In this document: positions 9,114 through 17,167 of the stretch, one piece after another
How the letters are laid out: each line of letters opens with the position of its first letter
Numbering within the stretch: the first letter of the stretch is position 1
Assembly (NCBI RefSeq): GCF_024022995.1
Contig: NZ_CP099582.1
Span: 930,001-994,000, forward strand
Reading direction: 5' to 3'
DNA: 64,000 nucleotides
DNA from: Thermococcus aggregans
GTDB taxonomy: Archaea; Methanobacteriota_B; Thermococci; Thermococcales; Thermococcaceae
Program-made: the position numbers and the translations under genes
The notes under the pieces: model-generated
What the model saw: only the letters and a program-made list of their open reading frames with translations
Told to the model about the DNA's origin: nothing
The model's database searches: none

Positions 9114-9866
9114 ATGAGCAAAAGCATTGAGGTTTTAAGCAAGCTCATGGAGCTAGGGGAGGTCTTTACAACCGACGAAGCAAAAAGAAGGCTTGGATTA
9201 AAGGAAAGTGCTCTTTATTATCATCTCAGACGGCTCGTTGAGCTCGGCTTTTTGGAAAGAATAGGAAGAGGAAAGTATCTGATCAAGCCAAACCCGAACG
9301 TAAGCATTTCACCGGATGCATTTCTCCTAGCATCTCTCTTAGTAAAGCCGGGTGCAATAGCCTATTGGAGTGCCCTGAACTATTACGGCCTTACAGAACA
9401 AATTCCAAGCACGATTTTCATTCAAACCCCGCGAAGAACAGGTATCTCAAAGTTCCCAAATATTAAAATTGTCTCTGTAAAGACTCACAAGTTCTTTGGC
9501 TTCAACGAGGTGAAAATCAGCGAGAAAATTATTAAAATAACTGACCCGGAAAAAACGATAGTGGACTGTCTCGATAAGCCCAAATACTGCGGTGGAATTA
9601 TTGAGGTTGCAAAAGCCCTAAAAAACGGGAGCTTTGATTTTGATAGGATGCTGGACTATGCCAAAAAAATGGAAAACGTGACCATTTTAAAGAGGCTTGG
9701 CTTTCTATGCGAAAAGCTTGGACTTGGTGTTGAGGTGAAAATTGAGAGGAGATATTTGAGAAGCTATCCCCTCCTTGATCCAACGATGCCAAAAGCGGGG
9801 GAAATAAACCCCCGTTGGGGATTGATAATTAATATTCCCGAAAATTATCTGGAGGAGCTGGAATGA
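9114..9866 (+). CDS. AbiEi-type antitoxin / winged-helix regulator
   Basis: This protein of about 250 residues has an N-terminal winged helix ('GEVFTTDEAKRRLGLKESAL' then 'RRLVELGFLERIGRGKYLI'). The C-terminal domain is the AbiEi antitoxin type: 'AIYWSALNYYGL'-like helix, 'RRTGISKFPNIKIVSVK', 'KITDPEKTIVDCLDKP'. Family members repress their own operon and neutralise the partner nucleotidyltransferase (type IV toxin-antitoxin logic). The start is chosen from the TATA box at 9083-9090; the reading frame is open to 9060, and 9105 is an alternative ATG. Its stop overlaps the next ATG by 4 bp (ATGA), the usual layout of the pair. Confidence 0.85.
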   Translation: MSKSIEVLSKLMELGEVFTTDEAKRRLGLKESALYYHLRRLVELGFLERIGRGKYLIKPNPNVSISPDAFLLASLLVKPGAIAYWSALNYYGLTEQIPSTIFIQTPRRTGISKFPNIKIVSVKTHKFFGFNEVKISEKIIKITDPEKTIVDCLDKPKYCGGIIEVAKALKNGSFDFDRMLDYAKKMENVTILKRLGFLCEKLGLGVEVKIERRYLRSYPLLDPTMPKAGEINPRWGLIINIPENYLEELE

Positions 9867-10711
9867 TTGCCGAAGAAATTAAATCAAAAGCAAGGGAATT
9901 AAACATGAATCCCGACATTATCGAGAAAGATTATGTCATCAGCTGGCTGCTCTATGGTATCTGGAGGGCCGGATTATGGAAGGTGCTTGCCTTCAAGGGT
10001 GGAACGTGCATAAAGAAGGCTTATATAAAAGATTATCGTTTCTCGGAGGATCTGGATTTCAATCTCCTTGATGCCATGAGTATCGAAAAACTCGAAGAAT
10101 CAATAATAAAAGCCGTTGAATATGCTTCTACGAATTCAGAAATTGAGTTCTTTCCAGAGGAAATTAAAATTAAGGAGAGAATCGCAAGAAGAGAACGTAT
10201 TAAAGGAAAACTTATCGGTTATGAAGTGAGCATCCCTTATTTACTTCTAAGGAAAGGTAGAAAAGTTAGCAAGCCAAGAATTAGGGCCGATATTACTTTA
10301 AAAGCGTTTGAACCAGTCCTTGATGAGCTTAAAGTAAAGGGCATTTTTCATGAATATTCTGATGCCCTGAAGTTAGCTCAAGTTCAAATTAGCGCATATT
10401 CTCTTGAGGAAATTTTTGCCGAAAAAGTTAGAACTCTTTTTGAACGAGTTCGTCCAAGAGATTTGTATGATGTATGGAGATTATGGTACTCTAAGAACCT
10501 GGATAAAGATAAAGTAACTGAACTAGTTCCGCTAAAGTTCGATGTCAAGGGAGTTAAACCAGATTTAATGACATTTGAAAATAAAAAGGAATTCTATAGG
10601 CGTTCTTGGGAGTCAATAGTAGGGGTCACACTTTGGAAGAGAGTTGATTTTGAGAGCGTCTGGGATGAGGTGATTGGCATTGTCAGGGAAATTTTGAATA
10701 ACAATCCATGA
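9863..10711 (+). CDS. AbiEii-type nucleotidyltransferase toxin
   Basis: This 282-residue protein of the AbiEii/AbiGii family has a DNA polymerase beta-like nucleotidyltransferase fold. The signature is 'FKGGTCIKKAY' (44-54) followed by 'RFSEDLDF' (59-66), giving the GG and DxD-like catalytic motifs; 'RADITL' supplies the third acidic residue. A C-terminal helical part includes 'EEIFAEKVRTLFERVRPRDLYDV', split here as the conserved K/R-D block. Known relatives transfer nucleotides to RNA, for example tRNA acceptor ends, and stop growth during phage infection. It is translationally coupled to the antitoxin gene. A sequence resembling its last 24 bp and the following DNA recurs at 14840-14881. 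Confidence 0.88.
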   Translation: MIAEEIKSKARELNMNPDIIEKDYVISWLLYGIWRAGLWKVLAFKGGTCIKKAYIKDYRFSEDLDFNLLDAMSIEKLEESIIKAVEYASTNSEIEFFPEEIKIKERIARRERIKGKLIGYEVSIPYLLLRKGRKVSKPRIRADITLKAFEPVLDELKVKGIFHEYSDALKLAQVQISAYSLEEIFAEKVRTLFERVRPRDLYDVWRLWYSKNLDKDKVTELVPLKFDVKGVKPDLMTFENKKEFYRRSWESIVGVTLWKRVDFESVWDEVIGIVREILNNNP

Positions 10712-10729
10712 AAATTTGGTGGTTGTTAT
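10688..10729 (+). repeat. Left copy of imperfect 42-bp direct repeat (abiEii end)
   Basis: The last codons of the AbiEii-like gene ('EILNNNP' and stop) and the 18 bp after it match 14840-14881 at about 34 of 42 positions with no gaps. The right copy can be read as '...EFLNNNQ' plus stop. The two copies bracket the PLD-helicase and EVE genes in the same orientation, which looks like the trace of a duplication or of an insertion next to an abiEii gene. Confidence 0.6.
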
Positions 10730-10817
10730 CCAAAGCAAACTCACAAAACACTCTCTAACTTTTGAAGAAAATGTTATTAGGTTTTTATTTCAGATGTAAT
10801 GATGGAAGGTGATTCCT

Positions 10818-13800
10818 ATGTCTGCGATCAGTCTCCTAAATAAATATGGTCTTGTTGACAATCAAAGGGTTAAACTTCTTGATGTTTTGAAGGAAGTTCT
10901 AACATCCGGGCACTACAAAGGGATAGATGCTGCAGTCGGCTTTCTCTTTATAAGCGGATTAAAGGAGATTCAGCAGGAGCTTGATGAATTTTTCTCCCAA
11001 GGAGGGAAGATGAGAATAGTAATTGGAAACCAAACAGACAGAGAAACATATGAGCAGCTCAGCATGGCTTATCACTCCCTTGAAGCATTAAGGAAACTCA
11101 AGGAAAAGAACCAGAGAAATAAATCTAACCTTGACGAACAAGTTGAGGATTTAGAAAAGAATACAAACTTTATGGAGCAGACTGAAGAAAATGAGAAGTT
11201 TTTAAATAAACTTGTCAGCTGGTTAGACAATGGAAATATTGAAATTAAAGTGTACATTAAGGAGTTCATGCACGCTAAGGCCTACCTATTCTATCCAAAG
11301 AGTGAGTCTATCGCTCCAATAGGTCTCGTTGGTTCGAGCAACTTCACACTTGCTGGATTTTATGGCAACACAGAGTTGAATGCTGGCTTATTTGCGACAC
11401 ACTTTGAGAGCTTGAGGGAATGGTACGAATGGCTGTGGGAGGAAGCGGAACCATTCAATCCAAAGCTGGTTGAGGTCATTAAAAGAAGCTGGTCTGGGCA
11501 AAAGCCCGGAAGCTTTCCATCCCCCTATGAGGTTCTAATTCGGGGTCTATACGAACTTTACAAAGACATTGTTGAAAAAGATACTGGTTTTTTGGTCAGG
11601 AGCCTCTATGATGTTCTCTATGATTTTCAATTGGATGCCGTCAAAAGGGCTATCTCAATAGTGAACAAGTATGGCGGCGTTTTAATAAGTGATGTCGTTG
11701 GTTTGGGGAAAAGCTACATTGGTCTGGCAATCTTGGAGCATTTCTCACTTCTGGATTTACTTAATGGCAGGTCAAACAGAGTTGCTGTAATTGCTCCGCC
11801 AGAACTTGTTAGATACTGGGAGGAACTACTCAGGAACTACAACATAGAGGGGAAGGTGTTCTCTTCGGGACTGTTGCCAAGAAAAGAAACGTCCCCAGAA
11901 AAGTATGCTGAAATGGAGGACTACATTAAAAATCAAGTAAATACTGTTTTGGTTGATGAGTCCCATCACTATGCAAATCCCCTAACAAAATCTTACAAAA
12001 ACCTCCAGGAACTTCTGGTTGGAAAGAGAGTTATCCTGCTCACGGCGACTCCATACAGAAAGCAGTATCGTGATATTATCAACCAAATTCGTCTCTTTAG
12101 GCCTGAAAGAAGGCACCCCTTCCCAATAACACCTCAAACCTGGGATGATTTGGTTAGAGCTGTTGAAAAAGGTGAAATTGATCCATCATATGTTCTTAGA
12201 GAAATTATGATAAGAAGGACCAGACATGACATCCTGAAGCTCTATGGAGGAAAAGACAACTGCATCAAAGTTGGGAGAAAGAAACTCTGTTTCCCAAGGA
12301 GAGAGTTATCCGTTATTGAATACAAAATATCCGAAGTTTATCCAATAGAAAAAGTTCCCAAAGAGATTGTAGAGGAAATTTCAGAAGGCTCAACTATCGA
12401 GCCGGTGGACATTTACACTTTATTCTTGGCGGGCATAAATTCAATGAAGTATGCAAGGTTTGCCCTTCATGATTACGTTAAGCCACAATTTAAAGACAAA
12501 AATCCGTACTCTGATCTGTCCGTTGCCGGAAGGAATTTGAGAGGATTGGAGAGAATACTCTACCTGAAACGTCTTGAGAGTTCATGGTATTCAATGTATC
12601 AGACTCTCAAGAGGGATATAATTAAAACAGAGAACTTCCTGAGGTTTGTGAAGCAAGGATTTATCCCTGCTGGCGATGAGTTTGATGATGTCTTATTGGG
12701 CAAAATAAATGGTAGAGAACCACATGTCCTAAGCGACGAAGAAATAGAGGAGTTCATTGAAAATTACAAGAAAAAGAAGGAGCCAGAATACAAAGCCGGT
12801 GCTTTTGACATAAAACGGCTGATATCCGATTTGGAGCATGATTTGAAGAAGCTTAAAGCTATGGGGGAAGTGCTGAAGCCTCTCAAGGAAGATCTTGAAA
12901 CAAAGCCATGGAAAGACCCAAAACTGTTAAAGTTAGCATCACTGATAGATGATCTAACGAGGTATCAAAAAAGAAAAATTCTAATCTTTAGTGAATTCGA
13001 AGAGACCGTCCAGTGGATTTACAGGGGGTTAGAAAAACTTGGTTACACTCAAAAACACAAAATTGAGATGGTAAGTTCAAATACAAAGGGAATAGTGGAC
13101 AAAATCAAACGTTTTGCCCCCAGATCTAATGAATATGAAACAGAGGATGAGATTGATATCTTAATTTCCACCGATATACTCAGCGAAGGCTTGAACCTCC
13201 AAGATGCTAATGTTGTGATTAACTATGACCTACATTGGACGCCAATAAAGCTGATCCAGAGAATTGGTAGGGTTGACAGAATTGGAACAGAGCACGACAA
13301 GATATTAGTTTACAATTTCTTCCCCGAAAAAGCCCTTGAGGAAAACTTGGGCCTGCTTGAAAAAGTTAGAAGGAGAATAGCTGAGTTCAACAATACATTA
13401 GGTGCAGATGGCAAGATTCTTGAGGAGAGTGAAGAATGGAATCCTTCAGCAATTGAGGCTATTTACAAGGGACAAATTGACGCTCTTGAAACCACCACGG
13501 ATATTCTTTCAGTAACAACATTGGCTGAAAAGCTTGTTAGAGAATTCAAAGAGAACAACAAAGAGCGCTTTGAGGAGCTAACGAAAAGATATTCAATGAG
13601 GAGTGTGGCTAAATATAAAGGGAAAGACTATTACGCCTTCTTTGTGTGTAGTGATGGTATTATCTCTCAGTACTTCATCTACAAAAAGCAAGGAGATGCA
13701 TGGGTTCAGCAAAATGTCTCTTTAGAAGAATTACTAGGAATTACAGGATTAAATGAGAACACAGAGCCATTCAACGAGTTTAAAGAAATGAGCATTTATT

Positions 13801-14210
13801 ATGAAGTTGCAGGAAAAGCCTTGGAGAATTTTGAAGAGCTTAGAGTGATCAAGGAGAGCAGTCTAACTTTCAAGAAAAGAATGAAACATCCCAAAAATGT
13901 AAAAAGAATACTTGGAAAGCTATACAACAGAATGAGGAAAAGCAAAAAGGACCCCGAGAAAGAGTATCTGGGAAGACTAATAGACTTGGTTAAATGGGGT
14001 TATGCAAATCATGAGCTGTTTGCAAGGGCACTTAGAGAGGTAAATCCAAATATGAGTGTCGAGAAGATAATCTCAGCATGTGAACGACTAATTCAAAAGT
14101 ATGGCATTCCACTGCGGAAAGAGGAGCTTGAAGCAAAGAAAGAGGAACTGGGTGCCAAAGGGGTTAAACCTCATATTGTTGCTGGCATATTATTTGTGCC
14201 TGAGAGTTAG
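10818..14210 (+). CDS. PLD-nuclease / SNF2-type helicase
   Basis: This 1130-residue protein has an N-terminal phospholipase D-like nuclease domain with one HKD-type motif ('HAKAYLF' about 152, 'GSSNFT' about 173), then a complete SNF2-like SF2 helicase: 'VVGLGKSYIGLA' (about 293-304), 'VDESHHY' (about 378), 'LTATPYRK', 'FSEFEETV', 'STDILSEGLNLQ' and 'QRIGRVDRIG' (about 813-822). The C-terminal 250 residues are helical and not recognised. The ATG at 10818 has GGAAGGTGAT, near-perfect to the 16S tail, so I prefer it to the in-frame GTG at 10809. Proteins of this build accompany DNA methylases in defence islands and are thought to translocate on and cut foreign DNA. PLD plus SNF2 modules occur as separate proteins in DISARM. 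It is 106 bp from the AbiEii gene and probably has its own promoter. Confidence 0.88.
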   Translation: MSAISLLNKYGLVDNQRVKLLDVLKEVLTSGHYKGIDAAVGFLFISGLKEIQQELDEFFSQGGKMRIVIGNQTDRETYEQLSMAYHSLEALRKLKEKNQRNKSNLDEQVEDLEKNTNFMEQTEENEKFLNKLVSWLDNGNIEIKVYIKEFMHAKAYLFYPKSESIAPIGLVGSSNFTLAGFYGNTELNAGLFATHFESLREWYEWLWEEAEPFNPKLVEVIKRSWSGQKPGSFPSPYEVLIRGLYELYKDIVEKDTGFLVRSLYDVLYDFQLDAVKRAISIVNKYGGVLISDVVGLGKSYIGLAILEHFSLLDLLNGRSNRVAVIAPPELVRYWEELLRNYNIEGKVFSSGLLPRKETSPEKYAEMEDYIKNQVNTVLVDESHHYANPLTKSYKNLQELLVGKRVILLTATPYRKQYRDIINQIRLFRPERRHPFPITPQTWDDLVRAVEKGEIDPSYVLREIMIRRTRHDILKLYGGKDNCIKVGRKKLCFPRRELSVIEYKISEVYPIEKVPKEIVEEISEGSTIEPVDIYTLFLAGINSMKYARFALHDYVKPQFKDKNPYSDLSVAGRNLRGLERILYLKRLESSWYSMYQTLKRDIIKTENFLRFVKQGFIPAGDEFDDVLLGKINGREPHVLSDEEIEEFIENYKKKKEPEYKAGAFDIKRLISDLEHDLKKLKAMGEVLKPLKEDLETKPWKDPKLLKLASLIDDLTRYQKRKILIFSEFEETVQWIYRGLEKLGYTQKHKIEMVSSNTKGIVDKIKRFAPRSNEYETEDEIDILISTDILSEGLNLQDANVVINYDLHWTPIKLIQRIGRVDRIGTEHDKILVYNFFPEKALEENLGLLEKVRRRIAEFNNTLGADGKILEESEEWNPSAIEAIYKGQIDALETTTDILSVTTLAEKLVREFKENNKERFEELTKRYSMRSVAKYKGKDYYAFFVCSDGIISQYFIYKKQGDAWVQQNVSLEELLGITGLNENTEPFNEFKEMSIYYEVAGKALENFEELRVIKESSLTFKKRMKHPKNVKRILGKLYNRMRKSKKDPEKEYLGRLIDLVKWGYANHELFARALREVNPNMSVEKIISACERLIQKYGIPLRKEELEAKKEELGAKGVKPHIVAGILFVPES

Positions 14211-14302
14211 CGTTTTCGTTGTGCTCTTTCTCTTTTACTCCTCAATCGTAGGATAGAAAACTTAATATCCCTCCAATAGGATCTTCTTAATGGTGATACT
14301 CA

Positions 14303-14734
14303 ATGAAATACTGGCTTTGCATTACAAATCGTGACAATTGGGAGGTTATTAAAGAGAAGAACATCTGGGGCGTGCCGAAGAGGCATAAGAACACCATCGC
14401 CAAAGTTAAGCCCGGTGATAAGCTCCTCATCTACGTGAAACAAGAGCGCAAAGACAAGCAAATTCTTGAGCCGAAGATCGTTGGAATTTTTGAGGTTGTT
14501 AGCGAGCCTTATGAGGACTCAAAGAGGATTTTCAAAAGCCCACCGCATTTAAACGAAACTTATCCCTTGAGGGTCAAAATAAAGCCCGTGAAACTCGGCG
14601 AAATTGATTTCAAACCGCTCATTCCAAAGCTGAAGTTCATCACTAACAAAAAGAAGTGGAGCGGCCACTTGATGGGCAAAGCAATGAGAGAAATCCCAGA
14701 GGAGGATTACAAACTAATCGAGAGCCTGCTCTGA
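14303..14734 (+). CDS. EVE-domain protein (UPF0310-type)
   Basis: This 143-residue protein is a single EVE domain of the PUA-like superfamily. It starts '[20 protein letters not shown]' as UPF0310 proteins do, then has '[20 protein letters not shown]' and '[14 protein letters not shown]'. Some EVE domains bind modified bases such as methylated or hypermodified cytosine, and they are frequent in defence loci, where they guide nucleases to modified DNA. Position next to the PLD-helicase suggests such a reader role; that is inference. A TATA-like 'AACTTAATATC' about 30 bp upstream suggests its own promoter. It closes the rightward part of the island. Confidence 0.88.
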   Translation: MKYWLCITNRDNWEVIKEKNIWGVPKRHKNTIAKVKPGDKLLIYVKQERKDKQILEPKIVGIFEVVSEPYEDSKRIFKSPPHLNETYPLRVKIKPVKLGEIDFKPLIPKLKFITNKKKWSGHLMGKAMREIPEEDYKLIESLL

Positions 14735-14839
14735 CTGTATCTAAAATGTTAATTCCTTAACATTCCTTCATTATTTTGTCTTCTTTGTTAATCTGTTAGC
14801 AAGTCTTTGGCCCAAGGCCATTTAGGGTGAAATTTCGGA

Positions 14840-14881
14840 GAATTTTTGAATAACAACCAATAAAAATTTGAAGGTTGGTAT
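14840..14881 (+). repeat. Right copy of imperfect 42-bp direct repeat
   Basis: This copy matches 10688-10729 without gaps. Its reading frame ends 'EFLNNNQ' plus stop, close to the true AbiEii C-terminus, but the sequence upstream (14735-14839) carries stops and no longer codes. It abuts the stop codon of the convergent PIN toxin gene at 14882. A short hairpin TGGCC-CAA-GGCCA lies just before it at 14808-14820. Confidence 0.55.
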
Positions 14882-15519
<638 letters not shown>

Positions 15520-15523
15520 TCAA

Positions 15524-15545
15524 TAGTAGGTTATAATTTCTACTA
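15524..15545 (-). promoter_or_regulatory. vapBC promoter with inverted repeat operator
   Basis: A perfect TAGTAG-N10-CTACTA inverted repeat spans a TATA-like ATTATAA (minus strand) placed about 26 bp before the vapB start at 15507. AbrB-type antitoxins bind such repeats in their own promoter, so this is the expected autoregulatory site. The link to VapB is inferred from position. Confidence 0.55.
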
Positions 15546-15642
15546 TATTAGCTTTTCTCCTAGGCACTATAGTACTTAATGGAAATTAAAAAATACTTTA
15601 AAGCCAGCACTCTTGGATTTTAAGAAGAAAAAAGCTCAAAGA

Positions 15643-16809
15643 TCACTTCCTAAAAATCCTCGCCATCAGCAGCAAGCCTAAGATAAGCCCGGGACCGCAG
15701 ATGCCTTCATTTTGTGGAGTGCTTTGAGGAAGCTCAACTTTGCCCTCGGGAAGCTTGAGCTCAAAAGGTTCGCCAACGCACCTGAGCAAAGCTGGATTGT
15801 CGCTCTCATCGTAAGGAACCCACATATAAACTCCACCTTTCTTATACCAGCCTATGTGAGAATTATGCCCTGCTTTTCCCTTCTCTGCAACCTCAACGAT
15901 TGCTTCAATATCCTCGTCACTTATCTTTATTATTCCGTTCTCCCTCAGCCACCCGAGCTCTACCTGTAAAGCCTCCTTAAAGTCAAAGGAATACGGATCA
16001 ACAGCTCCCACGGGAGCGTTCGTGGTTTGTGTCTTAAACTCTATTTCCTCAAAGGAACACGAAATGCCAAGTTCTTCAAAAAGAGCCTTCAGCTCGGCTA
16101 TATCGCCTTCACTCGGCTTCTCTTTTCCATAATCAGCTATGTAAACCTCGGCAAGAGGGAACTTAATGACCTTTGAGGGATCAATGCTGTGCTCTCTCAA
16201 GCACTTCTCGAAATCTGGATTGGGCTTCCATGTGCAGAGCCCATTATAACAGCCACAGCTCGTTAGCCGTAAGCAATTATACCACTCCCTGTAAACACAT
16301 GGGGTGACTATTTCCTTTGCAGCTTCCCTAGTGGTACACACTTCTCCGGAGCATCCGCCTGCTGCACAATCAGAGTCGCTTTTGCACTCGCTCCCCTTCG
16401 CCGGGCTTATTTGAACGAAGAGCGAGCCTTTCCTAAAGGTGTGCTCTTCCACTTCCCAGCCCAAAGCTTTAATCCGCTCCAGGCTTTCATTGGAAATCAG
16501 CAGGGGTGTTTTAAAAGAAGTGTAGGCATAGGAGGAGTTAAAGCCCTTCGCGGGTATCTGAATTCTAACCCACAAAGAAGAGTTTACTTCCTTTAAAATA
16601 ACCCCCACCCTCTCATCGTAGTGAGAACGGTAGATTATGTTCCCATTGTCAATAATTACGTTTTTGGCATTTTCCAATGGAGTAAGGTCGTAAGAAATCC
16701 CCGGCTTGTTTAGATGAACTTCCACAGCTAAGGAATCCATTGGGCTGTAGCATGCACTAACTAGAGGTGCAGCCAATAAAAGTAATGTCAAAATAACCGC
16801 TCGCTTCAT
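15643..16809 (-). CDS. CGP-CTERM surface protein with cysteine cluster
   Basis: This 388-residue secreted protein has an N-terminal signal peptide ('MKRAVILTLLLLAAPLVSA' then CYSP) and a C-terminal 'CGPGLILGLLLMARIFRK'. The latter is the CGP-CTERM sorting signal found only in Thermococcales and near relatives: Cys-Gly-Pro, a hydrophobic helix and a basic end, probably a lipid-anchoring site. A central segment (about 140-200) holds eight closely spaced cysteines ('CKSDSDC', 'CSGEVC', 'CVYREWYNC', 'CGCYNGLC'), likely disulphide-bonded outside the cell. The gene has a GGGATGATAAC leader and stands alone. The molecular role is unknown. Confidence 0.88.
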   Translation of the reverse strand: MKRAVILTLLLLAAPLVSACYSPMDSLAVEVHLNKPGISYDLTPLENAKNVIIDNGNIIYRSHYDERVGVILKEVNSSLWVRIQIPAKGFNSSYAYTSFKTPLLISNESLERIKALGWEVEEHTFRKGSLFVQISPAKGSECKSDSDCAAGGCSGEVCTTREAAKEIVTPCVYREWYNCLRLTSCGCYNGLCTWKPNPDFEKCLREHSIDPSKVIKFPLAEVYIADYGKEKPSEGDIAELKALFEELGISCSFEEIEFKTQTTNAPVGAVDPYSFDFKEALQVELGWLRENGIIKISDEDIEAIVEVAEKGKAGHNSHIGWYKKGGVYMWVPYDESDNPALLRCVGEPFELKLPEGKVELPQSTPQNEGICGPGLILGLLLMARIFRK

Positions 16810-16879
16810 GTTATCATCCCGCTACTAGTTTCTTATTCAAAGTATATACGTCTATCGAAAGGTTCAAGGTGAGCTGAAG

Positions 16880-17137
16880 TCATCCCCCCGCTGCAACGGG
16901 CATTATTATAACTTTGTCCATGTCTTTGAGCCTGGCTTTAGTTCCGCCAAGAAATTCCGCTGAGCGACCGTTTATTAGAATGACGATGTTCCTTTTTTCA
17001 TCTATTTTAATCCCCCTTTCGCGCTCCAGCTTTTTTAAAAGGTCACCTAACGTAGAGTTCTCTTCAAGAAAAACCCAGAATTCTGGCTTATCTACTCCCT
17101 CTGCCGCCTGAGCTATAAGCTTGACGAACACCTTCAT
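16880..17137 (-). CDS. MoaD/ThiS-family sulfur carrier protein
   Basis: This 85-residue beta-grasp protein ends in 'PVAAGG'; the terminal Gly-Gly is the site that is adenylated and thiocarboxylated in MoaD and ThiS. Its start lies 30 bp downstream of the stop of the tungsten oxidoreductase gene, so the two form one operon. In this context its likely job is to supply sulfur for the pyranopterin dithiolene of the tungsten cofactor. A SAMP-like modifier role is the alternative for archaeal MoaD homologues. Confidence 0.9.
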   Translation of the reverse strand: MKVFVKLIAQAAEGVDKPEFWVFLEENSTLGDLLKKLERERGIKIDEKRNIVILINGRSAEFLGGTKARLKDMDKVIIMPVAAGG

Positions 17138-17167
17138 ATTGTCACCTAAAAAATAATTAGAAAGGTA

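Noticed and set aside
10818-14210. Assignment of the PLD-helicase to Mokosh type II
   Set aside because: Mokosh helicases are of another superfamily; the motifs here are SNF2-like SF2.
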